Source of the DNA: Aquimonas sp046318115
Lineage (GTDB): Bacteria; Pseudomonadota; Gammaproteobacteria; Xanthomonadales; Xanthomonadaceae
Assembly (NCBI GenBank): GCA_046318115.1
Contig: JBKCVA010000063.1
Location: 1 to 64,000 of the forward strand
Reading direction: 5' to 3'
Length of the DNA stretch: 64,000 bases
Below the pieces are notes generated by a model, which searched no databases, had not been told where the DNA came from, and was given only the letters and a program-made list of their open reading frames with translations. The number at the start of each line of letters is the position of its first letter. Positions within the stretch are counted from its first letter, which is position 1. Shown here piece by piece: positions 8,667-17,519 of the stretch. Position numbers and translations under genes: made by a program.

Positions 8667-9869
8667 TCACGCCGCAGTCGCCGCGCGCGGCGCATAGGCG
8701 GGACGGGCGATGCGGTAGTCGCGGTACTGGCCCGGATCGCCGCTCTCGCCGGCCTCGGCCGCCTTGACGATGTTGTAGGCCTCGCGCGCACTGACGTAAT
8801 GCAGCTTCCAGCGCACGCCGTCGTTGTAGCGCTGTTCGAGGTGCGCGAAGGCTTGCGCCATGGCTGGGCCGAGGAGGGTGTCGAGATCCGACTCCTGGGT
8901 GCCGTGGGTGTGGATCTTGACGAAGGTCCACTCCGGCCGGCCCTGAACGTGCACGCCGGTGCGCACCCAGTGGTCGATGCGCTCGGGATCCGGCGGGCTG
9001 ACGGCACGGATGTCCGAGTTCTCGATGCGCGGCAAAAGGCCGAATTTGCGGCGCCGGAAGTTCAGGCCGAGCACGCCCTGGATAAGCATCAGGTCACCCC
9101 AGGGCGCACCGCCGACGCGCACGCGCTGGCCGCGGTCATGCGATTTCGGCTGGTCGGCCACGTCCTTGGCGTAGTAGATGCTGTTGATGGTCGAGGGCTG
9201 GGTCGGGTCTGGCGCCGACGGGAAAGTGAAGTCGGCGTAGCAGCCCTCCTCGCGGAGGATCACCAGTTCGTTGTTGATGCCGCAGCCACGGCCCTCGGGG
9301 TGGCTGTTGTCCAGCGCCCAGTTGCCGTGGATGAACGCCCACTGCGGCTGGCCGGTCGCAGGATCGACCGGCAGCGCATCGTGGCGGTCGACCAGCTGGC
9401 GGGTGAAGCGACGCAGGGTCTCGCGCAGATTGGCTTCGGTGTCGTTGTCGTGGTGCAGGTGCACTTCGATCTCGCCGAGGCCCAGGCGACACATCTCCAC
9501 CAGCGCGTCGAGGTGTTCGGGCCGGTACTCCTCTTCCGGGTAGAAGAAGGTATGCACCGGCGGGCGGCCGTCGGCGTCGCGATGGCCCTCGCAGACCTTC
9601 GGATAGTCGCGACGCCAGCGCGCCACGCGCGCGCACTCGCTGGCGTAGTCGGCCCGCCCCCAGCGCGGCTCGTAGTGATCGACGAAGCAGAACATCAGGT
9701 GGCGGGTCACGCCCGGCGGCGGCGGCGGTGCGCGCCACTCTCCGCGAAGCCAGGCATGAAGCCAGCCGAGCATGTGTTTCCGATGGGCGAGGTAGAGCAG
9801 CGCGGCGAAGCCTGCGAGGGCACTCAGCGCGAGGCCGGCCAGGAGTGCCGGCAGCAGGGGAGCGATCAT
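8667..9869 (-). CDS. Membrane-anchored conserved protein, deacetylase-like
   Basis: This 400-residue protein has an N-terminal transmembrane anchor (residues 3-28) and a periplasmic or cytoplasmic catalytic-looking domain. Conserved-looking clusters are FCFVDHYEP near residue 60, EVHLHHDND, FIHGNWALDNS and KIHTHGTQ. The spacing of Asp, HxHH and the later His-rich strands recalls the CE4 deacetylase / TIM-barrel hydrolase fold, but the usual TFDDG and HxxxHP motifs are absent. Homologues, as I recall, occur in bacterial exopolysaccharide clusters as uncharacterised proteins. The ATG at 9869 sits 52 bases after the end of the O-antigen ligase gene, so the two are probably co-transcribed. Function is not established. 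Confidence 0.7.
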   Translation of the reverse strand: MIAPLLPALLAGLALSALAGFAALLYLAHRKHMLGWLHAWLRGEWRAPPPPPGVTRHLMFCFVDHYEPRWGRADYASECARVARWRRDYPKVCEGHRDADGRPPVHTFFYPEEEYRPEHLDALVEMCRLGLGEIEVHLHHDNDTEANLRETLRRFTRQLVDRHDALPVDPATGQPQWAFIHGNWALDNSHPEGRGCGINNELVILREEGCYADFTFPSAPDPTQPSTINSIYYAKDVADQPKSHDRGQRVRVGGAPWGDLMLIQGVLGLNFRRRKFGLLPRIENSDIRAVSPPDPERIDHWVRTGVHVQGRPEWTFVKIHTHGTQESDLDTLLGPAMAQAFAHLEQRYNDGVRWKLHYVSAREAYNIVKAAEAGESGDPGQYRDYRIARPAYAPRAATAA

Positions 9870-9921
9870 GGCGTCCTCGTTGCGGCAGTTGCCGCCAAGG
9901 TCGTGACTGGAAGGGGAGCGA

Positions 9922-11262
9922 TCATCCGGCGAGCCGCTCCAGAATGACGAACAGGTACACCGCGAGGATGCTGCCAAACGCCGCCAGTGTGCTGGCCAGC
10001 GGCCAGCGCGGCGCCGGCCAGTACTGGGGCGACTCGGCATGCATCGCTGCGAAGCGAGCGCTCCAGGCGGCCGCAAGGCACAGGCCGAGCAGCAGATAGA
10101 GTAACGGCTGGTAGGTACGCGACAGGAACCAGGCGCAGGCCATGAAGCCCAGCAGGGCCACCCGCAGCGCTTCGGCCATGCGCGCCTGCGGCGAGCCGGG
10201 TTCGGCGTAGCGTGTCACCTGGCTGAGTTCGCGCCAGGCCAGCACCAGCAGCGCGACCCAGGGCAGCAGGCCGAACAGGCCGAGTTCGGCGAAACACAGC
10301 ACGAAGCTGTTGTGGGCGGTCAGCGGATGGTGATCGGTGAAGGCGCCGTAGCCCACGCCGAAGAGCGGCTGGCCGCGGAACATCTGCAAGCCGTCGTACC
10401 AGGCGTCGATCCGCTGGCTGGCCGACTGCTCCTGGGTCGAGAACTCGCGCCCGCCGGCGAGCCCCAGGCCCATCGCCACCACCAGGCCAACGGCACCGAG
10501 CAGGGCTGTGCGGACGTTGCCCAGCCAGCGCCGGAGCCCGAGCAGCGCCAGCACGGCGACGCCGAGCACCGCCCCGCGCGAGTGGGTCAGGTAGATCGAA
10601 TAGAGCATCAGCCCCATCGGCGCGGCCACGATCAGGAGGTTGCGCAGCGGACGCTTCGGACGCCAAGCCAGGGCCAGAAGCGGCAGGCTCATCACCAGTG
10701 CCTGGCCAAGATCGTTGGGGTCGTTGAGGATGCCAAGGCCGCGTACGCGCCAGAGGTTCTGGCCACTGGTGTCCTCGGCGGGGATCCCACTGAAGCCGGC
10801 CGCCAGCAGATCGGCTTCGTCGCCCGTGCCTTGTCTCAGGACGAAATCCTCGACCCGGTAGCCAGTCTCGTAGGCGCTTACGGTCAGGCCCGCGAGTACG
10901 AGCATGCACAGGGCGACGGTAGCGAGGGTCCACTGCAGGCGGCGCACCGAGGTCAGGTTCATGGCGGCCAGCAGCAGCAGCAGTGCGGACGCGCTGAAAT
11001 CGGAGATCGCTTCGATGGCGCCGCCCGCCCAGCCGTTGGCGACGCGCGAGACGCCAATCGCCGCGACGAAGGCGAGCAGCAGGCCGATGTGCACCGGCCG
11101 CAACGCCATCTTCCGCTGCATCAAGGTGGAGAACAGCGCGGCGCCGAAGGCAGCCAGCCACAGCACCAGCATGGGGCGCGCCTCGGCGAGCCCCGGGGCG
11201 AACAGCTCGACCGGGCGCAGGAAAGTGAACGCGACGTACAGCAGGAACAGGACAAAGGCCAT
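9922..11262 (-). CDS. O-antigen ligase/polymerase-like membrane protein
   Basis: This is a 446-residue inner-membrane protein with about 11-13 hydrophobic helices. It has the Wzy/WaaL-type signature in its second half: a periplasmic loop around residues 270-320 ending HNSFVLCFAELGLFGLLPW. A loop with RGLGILNDPNDLGQ precedes helix VI, as seen in exopolysaccharide polymerases of this family. It would polymerise lipid-linked repeat units, or ligate a glycan to its final acceptor, on the periplasmic side. It is divergent from the family-4 glycosyltransferase across 185 bases and is followed by the deacetylase-like gene. Ligase and polymerase cannot be told apart from sequence. Confidence 0.82.
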   Translation of the reverse strand: MAFVLFLLYVAFTFLRPVELFAPGLAEARPMLVLWLAAFGAALFSTLMQRKMALRPVHIGLLLAFVAAIGVSRVANGWAGGAIEAISDFSASALLLLLAAMNLTSVRRLQWTLATVALCMLVLAGLTVSAYETGYRVEDFVLRQGTGDEADLLAAGFSGIPAEDTSGQNLWRVRGLGILNDPNDLGQALVMSLPLLALAWRPKRPLRNLLIVAAPMGLMLYSIYLTHSRGAVLGVAVLALLGLRRWLGNVRTALLGAVGLVVAMGLGLAGGREFSTQEQSASQRIDAWYDGLQMFRGQPLFGVGYGAFTDHHPLTAHNSFVLCFAELGLFGLLPWVALLVLAWRELSQVTRYAEPGSPQARMAEALRVALLGFMACAWFLSRTYQPLLYLLLGLCLAAAWSARFAAMHAESPQYWPAPRWPLASTLAAFGSILAVYLFVILERLAG

Positions 11263-11382
11263 GGCGTTGCGAACCCGCGCGTCAGGCGCGCACGCGCCCG
11301 GCCCGGTCGGGCGGACGCTGGGCGTGGCTGGCGTAGGCTTGGCTTTCTGCGGGGATCACGATTTGCGGCCCTGTTCTGTGCT

Positions 11383-11410
11383 TTGCATCGCATTTTCTTT
11401 GCAATAGACT
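11383..11410 (+). promoter_or_regulatory. Candidate promoter for the 11448 gene
   Basis: TTGCAT at 11383-11388 and TAGACT at 11405-11410 are separated by 16 bases in the AT-richest part of the divergent intergenic region. This fits a weak sigma-70 promoter 38 bases ahead of the glycosyltransferase start. It is based on consensus matching only. Confidence 0.3.
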
Positions 11411-11447
11411 GCGATGGCAATCACGATTATCGGTGAATCGGCTCGAC

Positions 11448-12677
11448 ATGACTACGAATACCTTCGCCTCGCCTGCCAACGTCAGTCGGGTGCTCTACCA
11501 CCACCGCACCCAAGGCAAGGCGGTCGAAGGCGTCCACATCCGCGGGGTCAGCGATGCCCTGCGTGCCGAAGGCATCGCCGTCGACATCATCAGCCTGCCG
11601 GGCGCCGATCCGTATTCCAGCCCCAAGGCGATGTCACCGACCCAGCAGGCGCGCAGCTACATGCGCTGGGTCAGCCGCCTGCCCGAACCGCTGTTCGAGC
11701 TGGCCGAACTGGCCTACAACGCGGTCGCAGGCTGGCGCCTGCTGGCCTACCTGCGGCGCCAGCGCGATGTCGGCCTGATCTACGAGCGGTACTCGCTGTT
11801 CATGTTCATCACGGTGCTGATTGCCCGGGCGAAGCGTATCCCGCTGATCCTCGAAGTGAATGACTCGGCAGCGGTGGTTCGCGTGCGGCCGCTGTTCTTC
11901 CAACGGCTGGCGATGTGGATCGAGCGCTGGGTGTTCCGGCGCGCCGACGGCCTGGTGTTCGTGTCATCGATCTTCCGCGACCGCACCCGCGCCGCCCACG
12001 GCGAGATCGCACCGGCCATCGTCACACCGAACGCGGCGAACATCGACAAGTTCAGCTTCACCCAGGCCCAGCGGGACGAAGCCCGCCAGCGCTACGGGCT
12101 TGAGGGCAGCGTGGTCTGCGGTTACCTCGGTGCGTTCGTGCCCTGGCATGCCATCGACGCCTTCGTGCACCGCATTGCCGACCACCTCGCCACAGACACG
12201 CAGCTCAAGCTGCTGCTAGTCGGCGACGGAGCGACGTTTCCAGCGCTGAAGTCCTTCGTCGAACAGCGTGGCTTGTCGGATCGGGTCATCCTGACGGGCC
12301 GCGTGCCGCATGATGCGGTGCCGGGCCTTTTGGCGGCGATGGACATGGCCATCCTTCCCAGCGCTGGCGACTACACCTCACCGGTCAAGCTGTTCGAGTT
12401 CATGGCCTGCGCAATTCCGCCGATCGCTCCCGATTTCGAACCGATCCGTGAAGTACTGGCGGAAGGCCGGACCGGCTGGATGTTCAAGGCCGGCGATCTC
12501 GAAGCGGCGGTGCAAGCCGTGCTGGTGCACAGTCGCGACCGCGAATCGCTGCAGCAGGTGGGCCAGGCGGCGCGCGCCTACATCGCCGCGGAACGCCAGT
12601 GGCGACACAACATCCTGCAGCTGCTGGCCTTCCGCGCTTCCCTTCTGGCCGCGCAGGGCGATGCGGCGAGAGCCTGA
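11448..12677 (+). CDS. Glycosyltransferase family 4
   Basis: This is a 409-residue GT-B glycosyltransferase. The N-terminal half contains EGVHIRGVSDALRAEG and the acceptor-domain motif LILEVND. The donor half has VGDGATFPALK, the loop GRVPHDAVPGLLAAMDMAILPS and SPVKLFEFMACAIPPIAPD, where E of the EFMA segment matches the nucleotide-ribose-binding glutamate. It would act at the cytoplasmic membrane face during glycan assembly. The ATG at 11448 is preferred over a GTG five codons upstream because a GGTGA stretch lies at a usable distance. It stands alone on the plus strand, divergent from the ligase gene and convergent with the next glycosyltransferase. Confidence 0.82.
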   Translation: MTTNTFASPANVSRVLYHHRTQGKAVEGVHIRGVSDALRAEGIAVDIISLPGADPYSSPKAMSPTQQARSYMRWVSRLPEPLFELAELAYNAVAGWRLLAYLRRQRDVGLIYERYSLFMFITVLIARAKRIPLILEVNDSAAVVRVRPLFFQRLAMWIERWVFRRADGLVFVSSIFRDRTRAAHGEIAPAIVTPNAANIDKFSFTQAQRDEARQRYGLEGSVVCGYLGAFVPWHAIDAFVHRIADHLATDTQLKLLLVGDGATFPALKSFVEQRGLSDRVILTGRVPHDAVPGLLAAMDMAILPSAGDYTSPVKLFEFMACAIPPIAPDFEPIREVLAEGRTGWMFKAGDLEAAVQAVLVHSRDRESLQQVGQAARAYIAAERQWRHNILQLLAFRASLLAAQGDAARA

Positions 12678-12758
12678 GAGCGTGTGAAGAAACCATCCGC
12701 CGACTGCGGCTGCCTCTGGACGCCCTCGCTACGACATCTGGGTTTTCTTCGCATGCTC
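12678..12758. repeat. Inverted-repeat element, 81 bp
   Basis: The arm GAGCGTGTGAAGAAACC at 12678-12694 is mirrored by GGTTTTCTTCGCATGCTC at 12741-12758 (about 15 of 17 positions complementary, allowing one extra base). It begins on the base after the stop codon of the glycosyltransferase gene, in a convergent intergenic region. It could be a small dispersed repeat or a bidirectional transcript end. No long U-tract follows. Confidence 0.5.
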
Positions 12759-12851
12759 TGAGCGCAGCGCTTGGCGCATGATGTGCACCCGGACGCCGTC
12801 GGCGGAGGGTTCTCCCGCAGGCCCTCGATCGCGTGCCGAGGGCCGCGCCGA

Positions 12852-14021
12852 TCAGCGGCGGTGAGCAGCCAGGGTCTCGCGGCAGATCGCCAGCGTGTCG
12901 GCGGCGACGTCATCCCAGCTGCGGCGCAGCCGCGCCGCCATGCCGGCAGAATCCCAGTCGCGAGAAAGGGCCTGGCGCAGTCCGGCCTCCAGCGCGGCGG
13001 CGTTCCTCGGGGGCACCAGCACCCCGCTGTCGGGGTCGACGATCTCGCCGGTGCCGCCGACCGTCGTCGCCACCACCGGACGGCCGCAGGCAATGGCCTC
13101 AACGACGACATTCGGATAGCCCTCGGACCAGCTCGGCAGAGTCAGCACATCGCAGGCCCCGATCCAGCGCGCCACGCCTTCGGGCTCGAAAGCGCCGGGG
13201 AGGTGGACGGCGTCGCCGAGGCCGCGAGCCGCGATGAGCGCCTCCAGCTCGGCGCGCATCACGCCATCGCCCACCAGCACCAACTGCCGTCTGGGGTCCT
13301 CGCGGTGCAGGGCTTCGAAGGCGGTGAACAGCTCGCGCATGCCTTTGGCTTCAACGAAACGGCCGACGTACAGGATCAGCCTGGCCTCGGGTTGCAGGCC
13401 GAGTGCAACTCGCAAGGGGGCCGCTTCGCGCGGATGGAACACCGCGGTGTCGAAGCCGTTGATCACCGCATGCGTTCGCGATGGGTCGGCGCCGTAATCG
13501 CGTACCGCCGCCTCGCGCATGGCGCGGCTCACGGTGAGCAGGCGATCGCAGCCTTGCACGGTGCGGCGGGTCAGCCAGCGGTTCAGGCCGGACCGGACAT
13601 GGATGTCGGACCCCCGCGCGCCCAGCACGCAAGGCAGGCCGAGCGCACGCGCCGCAGCCAGCGCACCAGCGCCTTCCGGATACAGCCAGTAGCCAAGCAC
13701 GAGATCGGCGTCGAAACGGCGGATGCGCGACTTGAGCACGCGCCCGCACACCCAACCGTTGCTGATGCGCGAGAGGCCGGGCAGAGCCGGATAGGTAAGC
13801 GCCTCGAGGTCGATACCCGGCAGCGCATAGTCCGGTCCGACCACCCCCTCGAGAAAGCTGCGCGGCTTCAGCCCAGGCAGCCGCGGATAGTCTGCCTGGG
13901 CGAAGAACACCCGCACCTCCGCGAGCTTCGACAGCGCGCGCGCGGTTTCGTGGATGTAGCGACCGCGGGTGGGATCGTGCGGAACGGGCAGGATCGGAGT
14001 GACGAGGGCGATGCGGGGCAT
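12852..14021 (-). CDS. Glycosyltransferase family 4
   Basis: This is a 389-residue GT-B glycosyltransferase of the GT4 type. The N-terminal domain has PRIALVTPILPVPHDPTRGRYIH and CVLGARGSDIHVR. The donor domain has INGFDTAVFHP, YVGRFVEAKGM, LVLVGDG and the E-x7-E motif in SEGYPNVVVEAIACGRPVV. The ATG at 14021 matches the expected family N-terminus. The frame upstream of it is low-complexity. Length and motifs suggest a complete enzyme that would add one sugar to the lipid-linked repeat. It lies 93 bases downstream of the exported haem-motif protein gene on the same strand, and both may share a transcript. Confidence 0.85.
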   Translation of the reverse strand: MPRIALVTPILPVPHDPTRGRYIHETARALSKLAEVRVFFAQADYPRLPGLKPRSFLEGVVGPDYALPGIDLEALTYPALPGLSRISNGWVCGRVLKSRIRRFDADLVLGYWLYPEGAGALAAARALGLPCVLGARGSDIHVRSGLNRWLTRRTVQGCDRLLTVSRAMREAAVRDYGADPSRTHAVINGFDTAVFHPREAAPLRVALGLQPEARLILYVGRFVEAKGMRELFTAFEALHREDPRRQLVLVGDGVMRAELEALIAARGLGDAVHLPGAFEPEGVARWIGACDVLTLPSWSEGYPNVVVEAIACGRPVVATTVGGTGEIVDPDSGVLVPPRNAAALEAGLRQALSRDWDSAGMAARLRRSWDDVAADTLAICRETLAAHRR

Positions 14022-14114
14022 GGGCGACCAGGTTCTCGGCGGACACGGCCCGGCAACGGCCGGGCCCTGCATGTTAAACCGTGAGCCAGTTCGCTTTTCA
14101 GCCGTGTCGAGGGC

Positions 14115-16337
14115 TCACGGCCGTTCAAGGCCATCGCGGAAGATCGTCGTCGGCGGCGCCACCGTGCTCTCTGCCTGCCAGCGATCCAGCAGATCAACGA
14201 AGGCCGCGGCCACCTGGACGCTGGCGGGCTCGCCCGAGTGGCTGAGCGTGTTGACGCCGTGGCAGCCATCGCAGGCGCGGACCTCACCGGGCTGCATCGT
14301 CAGCCAGTAACGCTCGCGCACCACAGGCTGTCCACCCGGCGAGGTGGTTTGCCACACCAGGGCGCGGCCTGCGGGCACGAACGCCGCGACCGAGCCGTCC
14401 GCAGCAATCGGCACGCTGCCGGCGGGTGCACCCGGGCTGGCGCGGTTCAGTGCGACTGCCGCTGCGTCGTGCATGGGCACCGCCAGCACCCGTCTGCCCG
14501 CACGCGGCGTGCTGCCACCCATGGTGAGGCCACGGATCTGGTCGCCCTGCAGGAACTGCAGGTGACCAACGGTGTAGACCGTGCCGACCGGGTTCGGCGG
14601 GTTCTGGTGGCCGCTGCCATCGACGCGCAGATTGAACGGCTGCTGGCGGTCGGCGCGATCGCGGGTGGTGACATCGCGCATCACCACCACGGCGAGGTTG
14701 CGCTCGCGCAGGAAGGCGCGGAAGGCCTGGAGGTCGACACGGGCGCGGCTGAAGGCGGCCAACTCGGGCGAGTCGAGGCTTTCGGCCGTCTGCGGCGGCG
14801 CTGGACGCGGGCGCACTTCGACCGCACCCAATTCCCACATCGGGCCTTCGTAGGTGACGCGCGTGTCCGGGTCCCAGTATTCGATGCGTCGCACGATGCC
14901 GCTGCTGCCCAGCAGCGGGGTGGCCGAGGCCGTGAAGGCACCGTTGCTCGCCGCGACCAGCCGGGTGAGCCGGTACCGATGACTGGGGCTGGGGTTGGCG
15001 CGTGTGCCGAGCTCCCGCGCGGTGCCCGTAGCTGGCGCATGCGAAGCGATCACGCTGCCGTCCGACAGCGGCAGAGGGTTGCGGTAATGACCGCTGTGGT
15101 TGGCCGTGCTGACCGTGCCGCCGGTGTCGGGGTGGGTAACCGACTGCAGCTGCACCTGATCCGGGTTGGCCCCCATCGCGCCATTGAAGCGCACGATCTG
15201 GCCACCGCTCAGGGTGCCGAACTCGGGCGCGTTCAAAGCGTAGAAGCGCCCTGTCTGGGTCGGATCTTCGGCGAGGTGGAGAAGGTTGAGCAAGCGGTAG
15301 CTGTTGCCGCCCGAGGGGATGAAGTCGCGCAGGTTGGCGTCGCTGGTAAAGCTGCGGTTGAAGAAGCTGTGCAGCTCATGGCGGCCGAGGTGGTTCAGGG
15401 TCAGCGCGGCGGTGCCGTCCTGATTCACCTGCCAGGGAAAAAAGTGGTTGAAGCGCAGTCCGTCGACACCTGATCCGGCCACGGCAATGCGCGGTTCCGG
15501 GAAATGCTCCGTCCGATCGGTCGTTCGCACCGAGCCTGCCAATTCCGAGCTGTAGTTGAAGGTGCCATAGGGGTTGCTGGCGCCCTCGTTCTGCTGGTCG
15601 CGCTGCAGGTGGTCCCAGCGCGAGAACACGACGCGACCCGCGCTGTCGACGAGCGGATCGAATGAGCCGGACGGCGAATGTTCCAGCAGCTTCAGCTCGC
15701 CGTTCGGCGTGAGCTTCCACAGGCCGCTGACGGTGGGTGTCGACTCGTACTCGTCAAGCTGGGGGTAGAGATGTGCCTCGCCGCCGCGGGGCCGGTCGGA
15801 AGCGAAGATGATCGCGCCGTCCGAGCCGTAGGTGGGCTGGATGTTGTTGTAGATCTGCGGCTGCTGGGGCACCCGCGTGATCACCGCGGTCTGGCCCTGA
15901 CCAAGCCCGGTGACTTCGTAGAGCTGCCAGCGGTAGTCGTCGCGGCCGTACTGCTGGGCTGGCGCGCCCACCACCATGCTGAAGACGGCCTTGGTGCCGG
16001 ACCAGTGCACGGCCGGATCACGCACGGCGATCGCATTGGCACCCTGGAAGGACGCCGCTGTTCCGAACCCGGCCTCGCGGGTCAAGTTGCGCAGGCTGCC
16101 GTCCGGGTAGCGGATGTACAGGTCGCCACCCCGCCCGCTGAGCGCTATGTTCGCGCGATGGTTGGCGAAGACCGATCCGATGGCCGCGAAGTCCAGCGAG
16201 ATCGGCATCTGGGTGACGAAAAGGATGGGGTGCGGAGTGGTCTGCGCAGCGGTCTGGGCGCGCACCGGTGGCGCGGCGCCGAATCCAGTGACCAGCACGA
16301 GAGCGAGGCTGCTGAGGAACGCGTTGAGTCGGGTCAT
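14115..16337 (-). CDS. Exported beta-propeller protein with CxxCH haem motif
   Basis: This 740-residue protein starts with a signal peptide (MTRLNAFLSSLALVLVTGFG, cleavage after VRA near residue 27). The body has WD40/TolB-like repeat elements such as GSDGAIIFASDRPRGG and DSAGRVVFSRWDH. These match the architecture of proteins annotated with the hydrazine synthase alpha-subunit middle domain, a family widespread outside anammox bacteria and mostly of unknown role. One c-type haem motif, CDGCH, lies at residues 689-693. The protein ends TTIFRDGLERP, resembling a C-terminal motif on another exported protein in the window. The ATG at 16337 is preferred over a GTG at 16358. It was probably exported and haem-loaded in the periplasm. 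Its link to the surrounding glycan genes is unclear. Confidence 0.72.
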   Translation of the reverse strand: MTRLNAFLSSLALVLVTGFGAAPPVRAQTAAQTTPHPILFVTQMPISLDFAAIGSVFANHRANIALSGRGGDLYIRYPDGSLRNLTREAGFGTAASFQGANAIAVRDPAVHWSGTKAVFSMVVGAPAQQYGRDDYRWQLYEVTGLGQGQTAVITRVPQQPQIYNNIQPTYGSDGAIIFASDRPRGGEAHLYPQLDEYESTPTVSGLWKLTPNGELKLLEHSPSGSFDPLVDSAGRVVFSRWDHLQRDQQNEGASNPYGTFNYSSELAGSVRTTDRTEHFPEPRIAVAGSGVDGLRFNHFFPWQVNQDGTAALTLNHLGRHELHSFFNRSFTSDANLRDFIPSGGNSYRLLNLLHLAEDPTQTGRFYALNAPEFGTLSGGQIVRFNGAMGANPDQVQLQSVTHPDTGGTVSTANHSGHYRNPLPLSDGSVIASHAPATGTARELGTRANPSPSHRYRLTRLVAASNGAFTASATPLLGSSGIVRRIEYWDPDTRVTYEGPMWELGAVEVRPRPAPPQTAESLDSPELAAFSRARVDLQAFRAFLRERNLAVVVMRDVTTRDRADRQQPFNLRVDGSGHQNPPNPVGTVYTVGHLQFLQGDQIRGLTMGGSTPRAGRRVLAVPMHDAAAVALNRASPGAPAGSVPIAADGSVAAFVPAGRALVWQTTSPGGQPVVRERYWLTMQPGEVRACDGCHGVNTLSHSGEPASVQVAAAFVDLLDRWQAESTVAPPTTIFRDGLERP

Positions 16338-16799
16338 GGCCTTGGCACCAAAGTTCACAGGGCCAGACTACGGACCTGTCCGCCGGGCTTTCGCGGGGTG
16401 GTTGGCACAATCGCGAAACAATTGGGTGACCCACTGCGCAGCTTGGGAAATCCGAACGGCGGCGCGTAGTTGCCATCACATTGCGAGTGTGAATGGGCGC
16501 ACGCTGAACGATTTCTCGACCCATGCGATGGACGTCCACGACGGGCGGCCGGAGCGGACAGGCGTTTCCCAGCCGGTCTCCTGGCGAGCGCTTGGGATCC
16601 AACGCGCGAGTTGTGTGCGCCAGCGCACATTTTTCGGCGGGACTGGTATCGTTCGCGTCTTCCGGAGCGTGAGCTCCCGACCTGACACGAACCCCTAGAT
16701 GACCCTCACGGTCCGCCCCCCCAGCGCCCATGGATGGCAGAGCCCCGGCCTGCGAAGAACAGCGGCTCCCGCGTCCGGGCGGAGAGTTGCGGCTTCGGC
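16338..16799. other. 462-bp divergent non-coding region
   Basis: This gap separates the minus-strand haem-motif gene from the plus-strand hydrolase pair, so it should hold both promoters. Short open frames are present on both strands but none has a convincing start or composition. The one clear structure is a hairpin with a T-run, listed separately. Confidence 0.5.
16614..16634 (+). terminator. Orphan hairpin followed by five Ts
   Basis: The inverted repeat TGTGCGC-CA-GCGCACA at 16614-16629 is followed directly by TTTTT at 16630-16634, which on the plus strand looks like an intrinsic terminator. No plus-strand gene ends within two kilobases upstream. It might therefore close a small RNA, act as an attenuator ahead of the hydrolase genes, or be an operator palindrome. 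Confidence 0.4.
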
Positions 16800-17519
16800 A
16801 TGAGCAGCATCGCTTTCAAGCCCATCCGCATCGGTCAGCCGGGCGACGCCCTGGCCGGTCTGTACGCGCCTGCCGTGGAGGGCAAACCCACCGTGCTCGT
16901 CGTGCCCCCCTTTCCGCACGAGTGGCAACGGTCGTATCGCTTGTTCGCGCTGCTGTCGCAGTCTCTCGCCGCCCACGGGATCGGCAGCCTGCGCTTCGAC
17001 CCGACCGGCTGCGGAGATTCCAGCGGGGAAGACGAGGCCTTCTGTCTGAGCCAGCTGCTGGCCGACTGCAGAGGTTCACTGGAGTGGCTGCGCGCACGCC
17101 AGGTGGGCGCGGTCGTGCTTCTCGGGGTCCGCGCCGGTGCGCTGCCGGCATCGGCGTTGGCTGCGGAGGAAAGCCTGGTCTGGATCGGGTGGCAGGCCGT
17201 GGCGTCCGGCGCCGAGTATCTGGCGTCGCTCGAGGCGAGGGAGGCACTTGAATTGCGCAACACCCGACGCTACGGCACGCGGCTGCCTGAGGCGGGGATC
17301 GATCCGGGCTGCCTGCTGGGCCATCGGACGCATCCTCAGTTGCGCGCGCAGTTGCGGAGCGCGCGACTCGCAACGTCACCTCAGTTCAGCGTGGACGGGG
17401 ATCTGCCCTCGGGCCTTTCGGCTTGGGTGGAGGAGATCGATCTGGCAACTCCATTCGCGCTGCCGCACGTACGTACGCTGGCCGCGGTGCTTGCCAGCCG
17501 GCTGGACGCCCACCCATGA
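16800..17519 (+). CDS. Alpha/beta-hydrolase-like protein, exosortase-hydrolase-2 type
   Basis: This 239-residue protein has the alpha/beta-hydrolase core: VLVVPPFPHEWQRSYR near residue 30, a GIGSLRFDPTGCGDSSG oxyanion-region segment, then LLGVRAGALPA where the nucleophile elbow should be. The elbow carries Arg instead of Ser, so classic hydrolase chemistry looks lost. That substitution and the pairing with a second hydrolase match the hydrolase pairs found beside exosortases (TIGR03100/TIGR03101 types), from memory. The ATG at 16800 begins the conserved-looking MSSIAFKPIRIG; an ATG at 16734 has no ribosome site. Its stop overlaps the next start by four bases. Confidence 0.7.
   Translation: MSSIAFKPIRIGQPGDALAGLYAPAVEGKPTVLVVPPFPHEWQRSYRLFALLSQSLAAHGIGSLRFDPTGCGDSSGEDEAFCLSQLLADCRGSLEWLRARQVGAVVLLGVRAGALPASALAAEESLVWIGWQAVASGAEYLASLEAREALELRNTRRYGTRLPEAGIDPGCLLGHRTHPQLRAQLRSARLATSPQFSVDGDLPSGLSAWVEEIDLATPFALPHVRTLAAVLASRLDAHP

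Noticed and set aside
16338..16734. Short open frames of 70-95 codons in the divergent gap
   Set aside because: They lack ribosome sites and known motifs and overlap each other on both strands.
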